This document shows, piece after piece, positions 8,219 through 16,187 of a stretch of 32,452 nucleotides of DNA. The position numbers were made by a program, and so were the translations under genes. The notes below the pieces were generated by a model. That model saw nothing but the letters and a program-made list of their open reading frames with translations, was not told the DNA's origin and ran no database searches. The stretch is from CAZZBK01 sp964652155 (GTDB lineage Bacteria; Planctomycetota; Planctomycetia; Pirellulales; PNKZ01). Numbering within the stretch: the first letter of the stretch is position 1; every line of letters begins with the position of its first letter. The DNA is taken from the NCBI GenBank assembly GCA_964652155.1, contig CAZZBK010000062.1, forward strand, positions 1 to 32,452. Direction: 5' to 3'.

Positions 8219-9487
8219 TCAATCGTGCAGGACAATGGGCTGCGCGAGCCGATAGTGGGGTTTCGACTTCAAGTAGGCCGCGATGCGTGGCGCGTCGTGG
8301 ATGGCGGTCGCGATGAACTCGACCGCCTCGCGGAGCAACTCGTCGGGCTCGGCACAGCTAAAACGGATAAAGCCCGAGCCAGCCTCGCCAAAGCACTCGC
8401 CGCCCAGACAGGCCACCCCCTTGGTATCGCTGGCACCTTCGAGCAGGTACATGGCCAACCCATGCGACGTAATACCATGTTGATTACAAATCGGCGTGAC
8501 GCTGGGAAATACGTAGAAGGTGGCCTTCGGATCGATGCAACGCACGCCGGCGATTTGGTTCAGGCCGGCCGTGAGCAGATGCACCTTTTGCTTAAATGCC
8601 TGCATGATCGTGGCGCGCGTCGGCGTGTCGTGATCGAGCGCGGCGGCACCGGCGAGTTGCACGATCGGCGGCGTACAAGAGAGGGTCGTGTTCAGCAGCT
8701 TGGCAAAGATATCGACGATCGGCGGTGCGCTGACGGCGAAGCCCAACCGCCAGCCCGACATGCTGTACGACTTGCTAAACGTGTACGCAGCGACACATTG
8801 TTCGAACATGCCGGGCTGTTCGAGGAGCGAATGATGAGTGCCGCTCCACACCATCTGATCGTAGGGTTCGTCGCTGAACACGACGATGTCGCGGCCGCGG
8901 ATCAGGTCGGCCAGTTGCCGCAGGTCGTCGCGGGTGGCGACGCCGCCGGTGGGATTATGCGGCGTGTTGAGAAAAATGGCCCGGGGCCGAGGGTCGGTTT
9001 CGATAAATTGCCGCACATCGGCTAGCGAGGGGCGAAAGTCATTGTGCTGCTTCAGGGCAGAGAACACCACGCGCCCCCCGCGCCGCGCGATGTTCGGTAC
9101 ATAGGTGGGAAAGTAGGGGCTGAACACCAGCACGCCGTCGCCGGGGTCCACAAACGCCTCGCAGAAGAACAGCTCGAACGGCTTCGCTCCCGGCGCGATG
9201 ACCACGTTGGCCGCCTCGGCTGCAATGCCGTATTCGCGTCCCATGTAGCGGGCCGCTGCTGCGCGCAGCTCGGGCAAACCGACCGACGGACAGTAATGCG
9301 ACTGATCGGCCTCGATCGCTTGCAGGCCCGCTTGCTTGGCATGAGGCGTGGTGGGGAACGGGCTGTCGCCGATTTCCAACTCGATGACCCGTTTGCCCGC
9401 GGCTTTGAGCCGCTTGGCGACGGCGAGCACGTCGAAGGCCGATTCGAGCTTGACGCTCTGCGCAAAGTGACTGAAGCGAATGGACAT
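8219..9487 (-). CDS. Class I/II pyridoxal-phosphate aminotransferase
   Basis: 422 residues from the ATG at 9487, with GGAG about 10 bases upstream; an in-frame ATG at 9529 adds 14 residues but has no visible ribosome site. Fold-type I aminotransferase features are clear: the NTPHNPTGG motif with Asn178, the DEPYD segment, the PLP-lysine signature TFSKSYSMSGWRLGF with Lys239, and a C-terminal FIRFSCA segment carrying the substrate-carboxylate arginine. Length and motifs fit the aspartate-aminotransferase superfamily (AspC/AlaA-like); substrate cannot be assigned by eye. It is not PabC, which has the unrelated fold-type IV. The gene follows the unknown gene at 9549 on the same strand after 61 bp and probably shares its transcript. 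Confidence 0.92.
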   Translation of the reverse strand: MSIRFSHFAQSVKLESAFDVLAVAKRLKAAGKRVIELEIGDSPFPTTPHAKQAGLQAIEADQSHYCPSVGLPELRAAAARYMGREYGIAAEAANVVIAPGAKPFELFFCEAFVDPGDGVLVFSPYFPTYVPNIARRGGRVVFSALKQHNDFRPSLADVRQFIETDPRPRAIFLNTPHNPTGGVATRDDLRQLADLIRGRDIVVFSDEPYDQMVWSGTHHSLLEQPGMFEQCVAAYTFSKSYSMSGWRLGFAVSAPPIVDIFAKLLNTTLSCTPPIVQLAGAAALDHDTPTRATIMQAFKQKVHLLTAGLNQIAGVRCIDPKATFYVFPSVTPICNQHGITSHGLAMYLLEGASDTKGVACLGGECFGEAGSGFIRFSCAEPDELLREAVEFIATAIHDAPRIAAYLKSKPHYRLAQPIVLHD

Positions 9488-9548
9488 GGCGGCGCGGCTC
9501 CGATGCCAGAGTTGACCGGCGAGACTCATGCGCCGCGTCGAGTGTGAA

Positions 9549-10292
9549 TCACTTCATTTGAATGGCGCGGCCCAGCGGACGCAACACCTGTTCGACCACG
9601 TATTGATCGACCATGTCGTAGCACACTCGAGTCAGTTGATCCAAGGCCGCGACGAACGACATGTCGGGCCCCAAGCTGCCATACTTGCGCGCCGTGAGAT
9701 ACACGCTCAGTTGATCTTCGGGGTAGTCGCCGGTCCGCACCTGATACGCATTCGTGCGGGTCTCGATGCTCAAGCGGCATTGCATGCGGCAGTCTTCATC
9801 GAGCGCCAACGTGACCGACGGTTCGAAGTTGATCACGCTCGCCCCCGGCACGTCGAGCAGTCGGTCCATCGACGGACTCAAGCCCAACGCCTCGGCCACG
9901 ACCTGGTTGTGATTGCCTCGAAACGTGAAGTCGAATCCGAACATCAGGTCGAGCGCTTCGCAGTCGAGCGTGCTCACCGAGAGCATGTACGGCGCCAACT
10001 CAAGGGCTAGGCGATGCTGCTCCAGCGCGTGCTCGATCTCGACGGGGTTGATGTAACCGGAGCAGACCCGGCGATGTTCGATCGTGGCCCAACGATAACT
10101 GCCGCGGTCTTTGTCTTCTTCGAGGACAAAATCCCCTTTGTCGCGACAGTAGAAGTTCCGCATTTGCGGGTACTGCTTTTGAATCCGCTCGAAGTAATGC
10201 AGCACCGTTTCGCGCGTACTCGGCAGGTCCATCTCCGTGCTCAGGTTCATGTTGACGTAGAAATCGTCACACAACGAACTATATCGATTCAT
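9549..10292 (-). CDS. Protein of unknown function, 247 residues
   Basis: I do not recognise a family. The ATG at 10292 is preferred over the longer frame from 10355 because AGGA precedes it and the extra 21 residues look non-coding. The protein is acidic and soluble, with no signal peptide or membrane segment. It starts with N-R-Y-S-S-L-C-D-D-F-Y-V-N and contains alternating strand-like segments such as LSVSTLDCEALDLMFGFDF and ASVINFEPSVTLALD, and a basic segment around CRLSIETRTNAYQVRTGDYP. Codon use matches neighbouring genes, supporting a real gene. It is first in a likely two-gene unit with the aminotransferase and divergent from ogt. Confidence 0.8.
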   Translation of the reverse strand: MNRYSSLCDDFYVNMNLSTEMDLPSTRETVLHYFERIQKQYPQMRNFYCRDKGDFVLEEDKDRGSYRWATIEHRRVCSGYINPVEIEHALEQHRLALELAPYMLSVSTLDCEALDLMFGFDFTFRGNHNQVVAEALGLSPSMDRLLDVPGASVINFEPSVTLALDEDCRMQCRLSIETRTNAYQVRTGDYPEDQLSVYLTARKYGSLGPDMSFVAALDQLTRVCYDMVDQYVVEQVLRPLGRAIQMK

Positions 10293-10321
10293 GAAGACTT
10301 GTCCTGCAATAAGTGGTAATT

Positions 10322-10366
10322 TAGGCAAACAAGGCAGACAACCCGATCGTCCCAATTGCTTGCCTA
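10322..10366. promoter_or_regulatory. Dyad in the divergent intergenic region, possible operator
   Basis: TAGGCAAACAA (10322-10332) and TTGCTTGCCTA (10356-10366) are inverted repeats matching at 10 of 11 positions, 23 bases apart, in the 160-bp space between the divergent genes starting at 10292 and 10453. The right arm overlaps the putative -35 of the plus-strand promoter. It could bind a dimeric regulator of either unit; no regulator gene lies nearby. Confidence 0.35.
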
Positions 10367-10383
10367 GGGCGTCAGTATAAAAT
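10356..10383 (+). promoter_or_regulatory. Possible promoter of the ogt / H4MPT-biosynthesis unit
   Basis: TTGCTT (10356-10361) and TAAAAT (10378-10383) are 16 bases apart, about 70 bases before the ogt start. The -10 is good (five of six) but the -35 matches at only three positions. Confidence 0.3.
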
Positions 10384-10452
10384 CCTCACTGCGCCGGTGT
10401 CAAAGCATCGGTGGCCAGCGGACCCCAGCACGACCCCATTTAAGGCCTCGCC

Positions 10453-11031
10453 ATGAGTCGCAATGCACCGCCGTCAGACGAGTTAGAGTATATCGTATTT
10501 GACTCGCCGCTGGGCTGGTTCGGTGTCATCGCGCAGGGCGAACTCGTCGTGAGGCTGACATTTAACCAGCCCTCGGCCGTCGCGGCCCTCAGGGCCGTCA
10601 TGTGCGATCGGGCCCACGAGGCTCGCCGGGGCGGCTCGCTGGCCAGGCTCGAAAGACGTTTGCAACGCTACGCCCGGCAGGGGGACGATCCGTTCCTCGA
10701 CGTCCCGATCGACCTCGGGCCGAAAACGCCTTTTCAACGGGCCGTGATCGAGTGTTGTCGCCGCATCCCGTGCGGCTCGACCCTCAGCTACGGCGCACTC
10801 GCCGAGCAAGCCGGGTACCCCAACGCGGCCCGGGCCGTCGGCAGCGTCATGTCACGCAATCGCATTCCGCTCATCGTGCCCTGCCATCGTGTCGTCGGCA
10901 GTGCGGGTGGCTGGGGGGGCTATTCGATGGGGCCGGGCATCGAGCTCAAGCAACGTCTGTTGGCCCTCGAAGGCTTTCAACCACCCCGCTCGGCGCATCG
11001 CGGACGAAGTGCCCTGACGGCGGCGCGGTAA
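10453..11031 (+). CDS. ogt: Methylated-DNA--protein-cysteine methyltransferase (Ogt/MGMT)
   Basis: 192 residues. The protein repairs O6-alkylguanine in DNA by irreversible transfer of the alkyl group to its own cysteine. The active-site signature PCHRVVGS is present with Cys144. The helix-turn-helix part upstream (TPFQRAVIECCRRIPCGSTLSYGALAEQAG) matches the family's DNA-binding domain. The N-terminal alpha/beta domain (about 10-85) is of normal length. A basic tail of some 20 residues follows the conserved core. It is 28 bp upstream of the DUF6513 gene on the same strand and could be the first cistron of that unit, although a functional link between alkyl repair and pterin synthesis is only an inference. 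Confidence 0.95.
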   Translation: MSRNAPPSDELEYIVFDSPLGWFGVIAQGELVVRLTFNQPSAVAALRAVMCDRAHEARRGGSLARLERRLQRYARQGDDPFLDVPIDLGPKTPFQRAVIECCRRIPCGSTLSYGALAEQAGYPNAARAVGSVMSRNRIPLIVPCHRVVGSAGGWGGYSMGPGIELKQRLLALEGFQPPRSAHRGRSALTAAR

Positions 11032-11059
11032 CTCGGTTCGGTCACGAAAGCACATCACG

Positions 11060-12460
11060 ATGGTTGAGCACCGCGAGCATGTTCATTTTGTGACCGGCCG
11101 ATTGGCCGAGCATGCCTTGCGCCGCGTGTTAAGCGAACTGGCCGCGCACGTCGACTTCGACTATTCAATCAGCGTGCTCGGCATCACGGTGGCGGCGCTG
11201 ATGACGCCGCAATGGATTGCTCGACGACTAAGCGTGCCGAGCGAAGCCACGCGGGTGATTGTGCCAGGCTACTGTCATGGATCGCTCGACGAAATTGCCG
11301 CCGTGTGTGGTCGGCAGGTCGAGCGCGGCCCGAAAGACCTGCGCGAGTTGCCCGCTTATTTTGGTCGGCCTCGCGTGTCGGCCGATTATGGCGCGTACGA
11401 CATTGAAATCCTGGCCGAGATCAACCACGCGCCGCGACTCTCCCTCGCCCAGATATTGGCCCTGGCCGAGAACTACCGAGCGGCCGGGGCCAACGTGATC
11501 GACCTGGGATGCGACCCAGGCGGTGCATGGTCGGGCGTGGGGGATGCGGTTCGGGCACTCAAGGCCGCCGGGCATCGTGTGTCGATCGACAGCCTGAACC
11601 CGGCCGAGATCGCGCCCGCGGCGCTCGCGGGAGCCGAACTCGTCTTGTCGGTCAACCGCAGCAACCGTGACGCGGCCGTCGATTGGGGCTGCGAAGTGGT
11701 CGTCGTGCCCGACGTCCCCGCAACCCTCGAAGGGCTCGACGAGACGATCGAGTTTTTAGCCCCCCGAGGGGTCCCGTTGCGGATCGATCCCATCCTCGAA
11801 CCGATCGGGTTCGGTTTCGCGGCCAGCGTGCAGCGGTACTATCAAATCCGCGCCAAATATCCCGACGCTGAAATGCTCATGGGCATTGGCAACCTCACCG
11901 AGCTGACCGACGTCGACACGGCTGGGGTCAACGTGCTGCTGCTGGCTATTTGCCAAGAGCTGGGCATTCGCAGCGTGCTCACGACGCAGGTGATCAACTG
12001 GGCCCGCTCGTGTGTTGCAGAGTGCGACGTCGCCCGGCGGCTGACCCATTACGCGCTACGGCATCGCGCGTTGCCCAAGCACGTTGACCCGCGGTTGGTG
12101 ATGTTGCGCGACCCGCTCTTGTTGCCGCTCGGGCTCGACGAACTCGAACGGCTACGCGGCCAGATCAAGGACCACAACTACCGACTGTTCGCCGAGGGGG
12201 ACGAACTGCACCTGATCTCGGCCGACTTGCATCTGCAGGGCACCGATGCCTTCACGATCTTCGAGCAACTGCAACAATCGGGGGCGAAGAATCTCGACCC
12301 GGGGCACACGTTTTATCTCGGCTACGAGTTGGCCAAGGCGACGACCGCGCTCACGCTGGGCAAGCAATATCGGCAAGATCAACCACTCGACTGGGGCTTG
12401 CTGACGCGCGACGAGGTGAGCCACCGCGCTCGTCGACACGACGAGGAGTCGACCTCATGA
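11060..12460 (+). CDS. DUF6513 / dihydropteroate-synthase-related protein
   Basis: 466 residues. The N-terminal ~120 residues match the DUF6513 pattern (FVTGRLAEHALRRVL, then ITVAALMTPQWIARR). Residues ~130-350 resemble the TIM-barrel pterin-binding domain: AEINHAPRLSLAQ, then GANVIDLGCDPGG, then VSIDSLNPAEI. This architecture is that of archaeal and methylotroph 'dihydropteroate synthase-related' proteins, which co-occur with H4MPT synthesis. A role in joining the pterin to the ribofuranosyl-aniline moiety is plausible but not shown by sequence. The stop overlaps the pabB start by 4 bases (ATGA), indicating translational coupling. No strong ribosome site precedes its ATG, so it may depend on translation of the ogt cistron 28 bp upstream. 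Confidence 0.88.
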   Translation: MVEHREHVHFVTGRLAEHALRRVLSELAAHVDFDYSISVLGITVAALMTPQWIARRLSVPSEATRVIVPGYCHGSLDEIAAVCGRQVERGPKDLRELPAYFGRPRVSADYGAYDIEILAEINHAPRLSLAQILALAENYRAAGANVIDLGCDPGGAWSGVGDAVRALKAAGHRVSIDSLNPAEIAPAALAGAELVLSVNRSNRDAAVDWGCEVVVVPDVPATLEGLDETIEFLAPRGVPLRIDPILEPIGFGFAASVQRYYQIRAKYPDAEMLMGIGNLTELTDVDTAGVNVLLLAICQELGIRSVLTTQVINWARSCVAECDVARRLTHYALRHRALPKHVDPRLVMLRDPLLLPLGLDELERLRGQIKDHNYRLFAEGDELHLISADLHLQGTDAFTIFEQLQQSGAKNLDPGHTFYLGYELAKATTALTLGKQYRQDQPLDWGLLTRDEVSHRARRHDEESTS

Positions 12461-13866
12461 CGGTCGTGCTCCCGTTGGTCGAAGCCTTGCCCTCGGGCAC
12501 GCAGAGCGCGGACGTGTTTGAGCGTCTGGCGACATTGCCGCACGTCGTGTTCTTCGACAGCGCGCGCCACGACACACCGCTGGGACGCTACTCGTTTGTC
12601 GCCGCCGACCCTTGGCAGTACGAGGCGTTCCGAGCCGATGATCGTGACACGCTCGACCGTGTCGCGGCGCTCATGGCGCCGTGGTCAAGCGAGCGGCGCC
12701 GCGATTTGCCGCCGTTTCAAGGAGGTCTCGCCGGGCTCTTTAGCTACGATCTGGGGCGACAGTTCGAGCGCCTCGCCTCCCCACGGCACGATGAGTTCGA
12801 GGCCCCCATCGCCGCCGTGGGACTGTACGACGTGCTGGTCGCCTTCGATCATCTCACCGAGCAAGCGTGGCTCATCTCGCAGGGATATCCCGAGCGCGAA
12901 CCGCTGGCACGACAACAGCGCGCCGCGAATCGGCTCGATCAATTTCGCGCATTGATCGAGGCTCCGCCACGTGCACCGTGGCGCAGTAAAGCCGTTCGCC
13001 CGAATGTCTCGGCGAGCCAGTTGGCAGCGCAATTCCCGGTGGGCAATGTGCCTGGCCTGACGAGCAACTTTTCGCGCTCAGCGTATCTTGCGGCGATCGA
13101 GCGGGCGATCGAATACATCCACGCCGGCGACATCTTTCAGGTGAACCTTGCCCAGCGGCTGCTCTACCCCGCCCAGGATGACTCGCTTGCCCTATACCTG
13201 CGATTGCGAGAGCGGAACCCGGCACCCTTCGCCGGGTATTTTGACCTGGGCGAGTTCCAAATCGTCAGCGCGTCACCCGAGCGCTTCGTGAGCATCACGG
13301 ACGGCCAAGTCGAGGCGCGGCCGATCAAAGGGACCCGCCGCCGCATTGCCCGACCCGAGGCCGACTTGTTCCGCGGCGATGAGCTGCTACAGAGCGAGAA
13401 GGATCGGGCCGAGAATGTGATGATCGTCGACTTGCTCCGCAACGATTTGGGCCGCGTTTGCCGCCGCGAGAGCATTCGGGTCACGCAACTGTGCCAGCTC
13501 GAACTCTACGAGTACGTGCAGCACCTCGTGTCGGTCGTGCAAGGCCAACTCAACACGGACAAAACCGCGGTTGATCTGTTACGGGTCGCGTTTCCGGGCG
13601 GCTCGATTACCGGCGCTCCGAAAGTTCGCGCCATGGAGATTGTTGCCGAACTCGAACCCACGGCGCGCGGACCCTACTGTGGTTGTCTGGCCTACTGGGG
13701 CTTGGACGGCTCGTTTGACGCCAGTATTCTGATTAGGACGATCACGGCTGGTCGCGGCTGGTGGCAAGCGCCGGTCGGCGGAGGCATTGTCGCGCCGTCG
13801 ATACCCGAGCAAGAATACGATGAGACCTGGCACAAGGCCGAAGGGCTGTTGCGAGCGTTGCACTAA
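12457..13866 (+). CDS. pabB: Aminodeoxychorismate synthase component I (PabB)
   Basis: 469 residues of the chorismate-binding anthranilate/aminodeoxychorismate synthase family. It aminates chorismate to 4-amino-4-deoxychorismate using ammonia supplied by PabA. The deciding motif is PIKGT (289-293) with Lys291: the lysine is characteristic of PabB, where TrpE has PIAGT. Other family motifs are the GDIFQVNLAQR segment, the RNDLGR motif and GGSITGAPK. GAGGAG lies 8 bases before the ATG, which sits inside the stop region of the upstream gene. Lying between a DHPS-like gene and pabA, in a unit that ends with beta-RFAP synthase, this PabB probably feeds p-aminobenzoate to H4MPT rather than (or as well as) folate. 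Confidence 0.95.
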   Translation: MTVVLPLVEALPSGTQSADVFERLATLPHVVFFDSARHDTPLGRYSFVAADPWQYEAFRADDRDTLDRVAALMAPWSSERRRDLPPFQGGLAGLFSYDLGRQFERLASPRHDEFEAPIAAVGLYDVLVAFDHLTEQAWLISQGYPEREPLARQQRAANRLDQFRALIEAPPRAPWRSKAVRPNVSASQLAAQFPVGNVPGLTSNFSRSAYLAAIERAIEYIHAGDIFQVNLAQRLLYPAQDDSLALYLRLRERNPAPFAGYFDLGEFQIVSASPERFVSITDGQVEARPIKGTRRRIARPEADLFRGDELLQSEKDRAENVMIVDLLRNDLGRVCRRESIRVTQLCQLELYEYVQHLVSVVQGQLNTDKTAVDLLRVAFPGGSITGAPKVRAMEIVAELEPTARGPYCGCLAYWGLDGSFDASILIRTITAGRGWWQAPVGGGIVAPSIPEQEYDETWHKAEGLLRALH

Positions 13867-13892
13867 CCGCCTCCCCAACCCACGAGTGACAC

Positions 13893-14555
13893 GTGATTCT
13901 GCTCGTCGATAATTACGACAGCTTTGTCTACAACCTGGCCCGGTATTTCGAGCAGCTTGGACAAACCACGCGCGTCGTGCGTAACGACGCGCTCACCGTC
14001 GACGAGCTGCGCGCGCTGCGCCCCGACGCGATCGTGTTGTCCCCCGGCCCTGGCACCCCGAACGAGGCGGGCGTCTCGCTCGAAGTGGTGCGTCAACTGC
14101 GCGGCGCGTTTCCCATCCTGGGCGTGTGCCTCGGACATCAAGCGATTGCCCAGGCACTCGGCGGCCGCGTGATCCGCGCGGCAGAACCGGTCCACGGCCG
14201 GACCTCGCTCATCGAGCACGCGCGGGACGGCCTGTTCGCCGGCTTGCCGAGCCCGCTGCGGGCGTGCCGCTACCACTCGCTGGTCGTCGACGAGTCGTCG
14301 CTCCCTGACGACATGCAGGTCACGGCGCGCACGCCCGACGGCACGATCATGGCCCTGCAACACGCTCGTGAGCCCGTCTATGGCGTGCAGTTCCATCCCG
14401 AGGCGATCCTCACGCAAGGCGGACACGCGCTGCTGGCTAATTTTCTGCGGCTCAACCGTATCGCCTGCGAGCCGTGCGTCACCGCGACGCTCGACGAGCT
14501 GCTCGATCTCGGAGGAGCCCCGTTCGTGCCTCCACCCTTTCCCGTCACGTTCTGA
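13893..14555 (+). CDS. pabA: Aminodeoxychorismate/anthranilate synthase glutaminase (PabA)
   Basis: 220 residues, class I glutamine amidotransferase. It starts with GTG; the resulting N-terminus MILLVDNYDSF is the standard one for the family, which fixes the start. The catalytic triad is visible: Cys79 in GVCLGHQ, and His168 with Glu170 in QFHPEAI. The oxyanion-hole region LSPGPGTPNEAG is also present. It releases ammonia from glutamine and passes it to PabB. The family cannot be separated from TrpG by sequence, but 26 bp of spacing after a PIKGT-type PabB supports a p-aminobenzoate role. An extra tail of about 30 residues follows the amidotransferase domain. Confidence 0.94.
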   Translation: MILLVDNYDSFVYNLARYFEQLGQTTRVVRNDALTVDELRALRPDAIVLSPGPGTPNEAGVSLEVVRQLRGAFPILGVCLGHQAIAQALGGRVIRAAEPVHGRTSLIEHARDGLFAGLPSPLRACRYHSLVVDESSLPDDMQVTARTPDGTIMALQHAREPVYGVQFHPEAILTQGGHALLANFLRLNRIACEPCVTATLDELLDLGGAPFVPPPFPVTF

Positions 14556-14568
14556 AAGTCGAGTCGAC

Positions 14569-15159
14569 ATGATTTTAGAAGGCATTCTCACCACGATCCA
14601 TGCGACGGGCGAGATCAACATCGCGCCGATGGGACCAATCGTCGACGCCGAAATGAAGCGGCTCGTGCTGCGGCCGTTCCAGACCTCGAAAAGCTTCGCC
14701 AACTTGCAAGCCACCGGCCAGGGTGTGTTCCACGTCGTCGACGATGTCGAGTTGCTCGCGCATGCCGCGGTCGAGGACCTGACGACGCGCCCTCCCATGA
14801 CGCGCGCAACGTCGGTCGACGGGTGGATCCTGAATGACGCCTGTCGCTGGTACGCGCTGCGGGTCGTGTCGCTCGACGCCCACGAGCCGCGCAGCCGCAT
14901 CGAGGCCGACGTGATCGACAGCGGCCGGCAGCGAGATTTCTTCGGCTTCAATCGCGCCAAGCACGCGGTCATCGAGACGGCCATCTTGGCGACCCGGCTG
15001 GGTCTGCTGAACCCCGACGAGGTGCGTCGCGAACTGCAGCGTCTCGCCCCGCTGGTCGACAAGACGGGGGGCCCTCAAGAGCGATCGGCTTTCAATTTCC
15101 TCCGCGATTACATACACAATACACTACGCACACCCGATATGGTCGATATGACCGCCTAG
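14569..15159 (+). CDS. DUF447 family protein
   Basis: 196 residues. I start at the ATG at 14569 (I-L-E-G-I-L-T-T-I-H); the open frame extends further upstream, but only as a shadow inside pabA. The N-terminal half has a split-barrel, flavin-reductase-like look: the IAPMGPIVD strand, the VLRPFQTSKSFANL segment, then GVFHVVDDVELLAHAAV. The C-terminal half is helical (FGFNRAKHAVIETAILATRLG, then VRRELQRLAPLVDKTGG). DUF447 proteins are found in methanogens and in bacteria with H4MPT-linked C1 metabolism; no reaction is established to my knowledge. It sits 13 bp after pabA and 41 bp before beta-RFAP synthase, which makes a role in the same cofactor pathway likely. Confidence 0.88.
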   Translation: MILEGILTTIHATGEINIAPMGPIVDAEMKRLVLRPFQTSKSFANLQATGQGVFHVVDDVELLAHAAVEDLTTRPPMTRATSVDGWILNDACRWYALRVVSLDAHEPRSRIEADVIDSGRQRDFFGFNRAKHAVIETAILATRLGLLNPDEVRRELQRLAPLVDKTGGPQERSAFNFLRDYIHNTLRTPDMVDMTA

Positions 15160-15200
15160 AATCGAGGGGCGTTCACCTAACGCGAGACCGAGGTCCGAGC

Positions 15201-16163
15201 ATGTCGCATCGCCGAGTCGTGGTCACCGCGCCCAGCCGTCTGCATTTTGGCATGTTCTCGTTCGGTCGAACCGACGCGCGGCAGTTCGGCGGCCTGGGCC
15301 TGATGGTCGATCAGCCGGGCCTCAGCGTGTCGGTTCAGGCGTCGAGCGCATTGCAAATCACCGGGCCGCTCGCCGAGAGCGCCGAGAAATTCGCGCGCCA
15401 GGTCGCCGAGCATTTCCAAACATCGCCGCGCTTCGCCATTGAAATCAGCTCGGCCCCACGGCCTCACATCGGCCTTGGTAGCGGCACGCAACTTGGCTTG
15501 TCGATCGCGGCCGGGATCTGTCGGTTGCTCACAGGCTCGGTTGCGTCGTGTGAGGAGCTCGCGCTCGCTTCGGGGCGCGGCAGCCGCTCGAGCGTCGGCA
15601 TGCATGGCTTTGCGCGCGGCGGTTTGCTGGCCGAGGCCGGCAAGTTGCGCGCCCAACAGCACTCGCCGCTCATCGCCCGCGCCGAGCTCCCCGCCGCGTG
15701 GCGGCTCGTGCTGCTCGCGCCACGCGATGCCATCGGACTCTCGGGCGAAGCGGAACGCAGTGCGTTCGCGCGACTGCCAGCCGTGTCGCTGAGCACGACC
15801 GCGACGCTGAGTCAGTTGGCGTTTTTAAGCCTGATCCCCGCGGCGATCGACGGCGACTTTGAAACCTTCTCGCGCGATTTTACGTTGTTCAATCGTTTGG
15901 CCGGCGCGTGTTTTTCCTCGGAGCAGGGGGGCGAGTACGCCGGCGAAGAGGTCCGCCAACTCGTCGACCTCGTGCGGTCGGCAGGGGTCGATGGCGTCGC
16001 GCAGAGTTCCTGGGGACCCACCGTCGCGGCCCTCTTTCCGACGATCGAGAGCGCCCAGCAGTTTGCCAACAAGTTGCCCGCGTCCGTCGCGAACTCGCCG
16101 CTCGACGTGGTCATCGCCACGCCCAACACCCGCGGCGCGACTATCGAGGTCGTCGAGTCATGA
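15201..16163 (+). CDS. Beta-ribofuranosylaminobenzene 5'-phosphate (beta-RFAP) synthase
   Basis: 320 residues of the GHMP-kinase-like superfamily. GAGG lies 7-8 bases before the ATG. The enzyme condenses p-aminobenzoate with PRPP, releasing CO2 and pyrophosphate, which commits p-aminobenzoate to methanopterin synthesis. The N-terminal APSRLHFGMF motif and the glycine-rich PHIGLGSGTQ loop (from Pro88) are diagnostic, as are the GRGSRSSVGMHGFARGG region and the C-terminal SSWGPTVAALFPT segment. In methanogens the equivalent gene is mptG; in methylotrophic bacteria it is often called orf4. It is the last gene of the unit. The stop overlaps a 13-codon open frame (16160-16201). Confidence 0.94.
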   Translation: MSHRRVVVTAPSRLHFGMFSFGRTDARQFGGLGLMVDQPGLSVSVQASSALQITGPLAESAEKFARQVAEHFQTSPRFAIEISSAPRPHIGLGSGTQLGLSIAAGICRLLTGSVASCEELALASGRGSRSSVGMHGFARGGLLAEAGKLRAQQHSPLIARAELPAAWRLVLLAPRDAIGLSGEAERSAFARLPAVSLSTTATLSQLAFLSLIPAAIDGDFETFSRDFTLFNRLAGACFSSEQGGEYAGEEVRQLVDLVRSAGVDGVAQSSWGPTVAALFPTIESAQQFANKLPASVANSPLDVVIATPNTRGATIEVVES

Positions 16164-16187
16164 ATATGGCCGACGTCATGCTGCTCA

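Noticed and set aside
8219..9487. Aminotransferase as the missing PabC (aminodeoxychorismate lyase)
   Set aside because: Its PLP-lysine motif and length are fold-type I; PabC is fold-type IV and shorter.
13863..15062. 399-codon minus-strand frame
   Set aside because: Antisense to pabA and DUF447, both of which have clear family motifs on the plus strand; high GC keeps shadow frames open.
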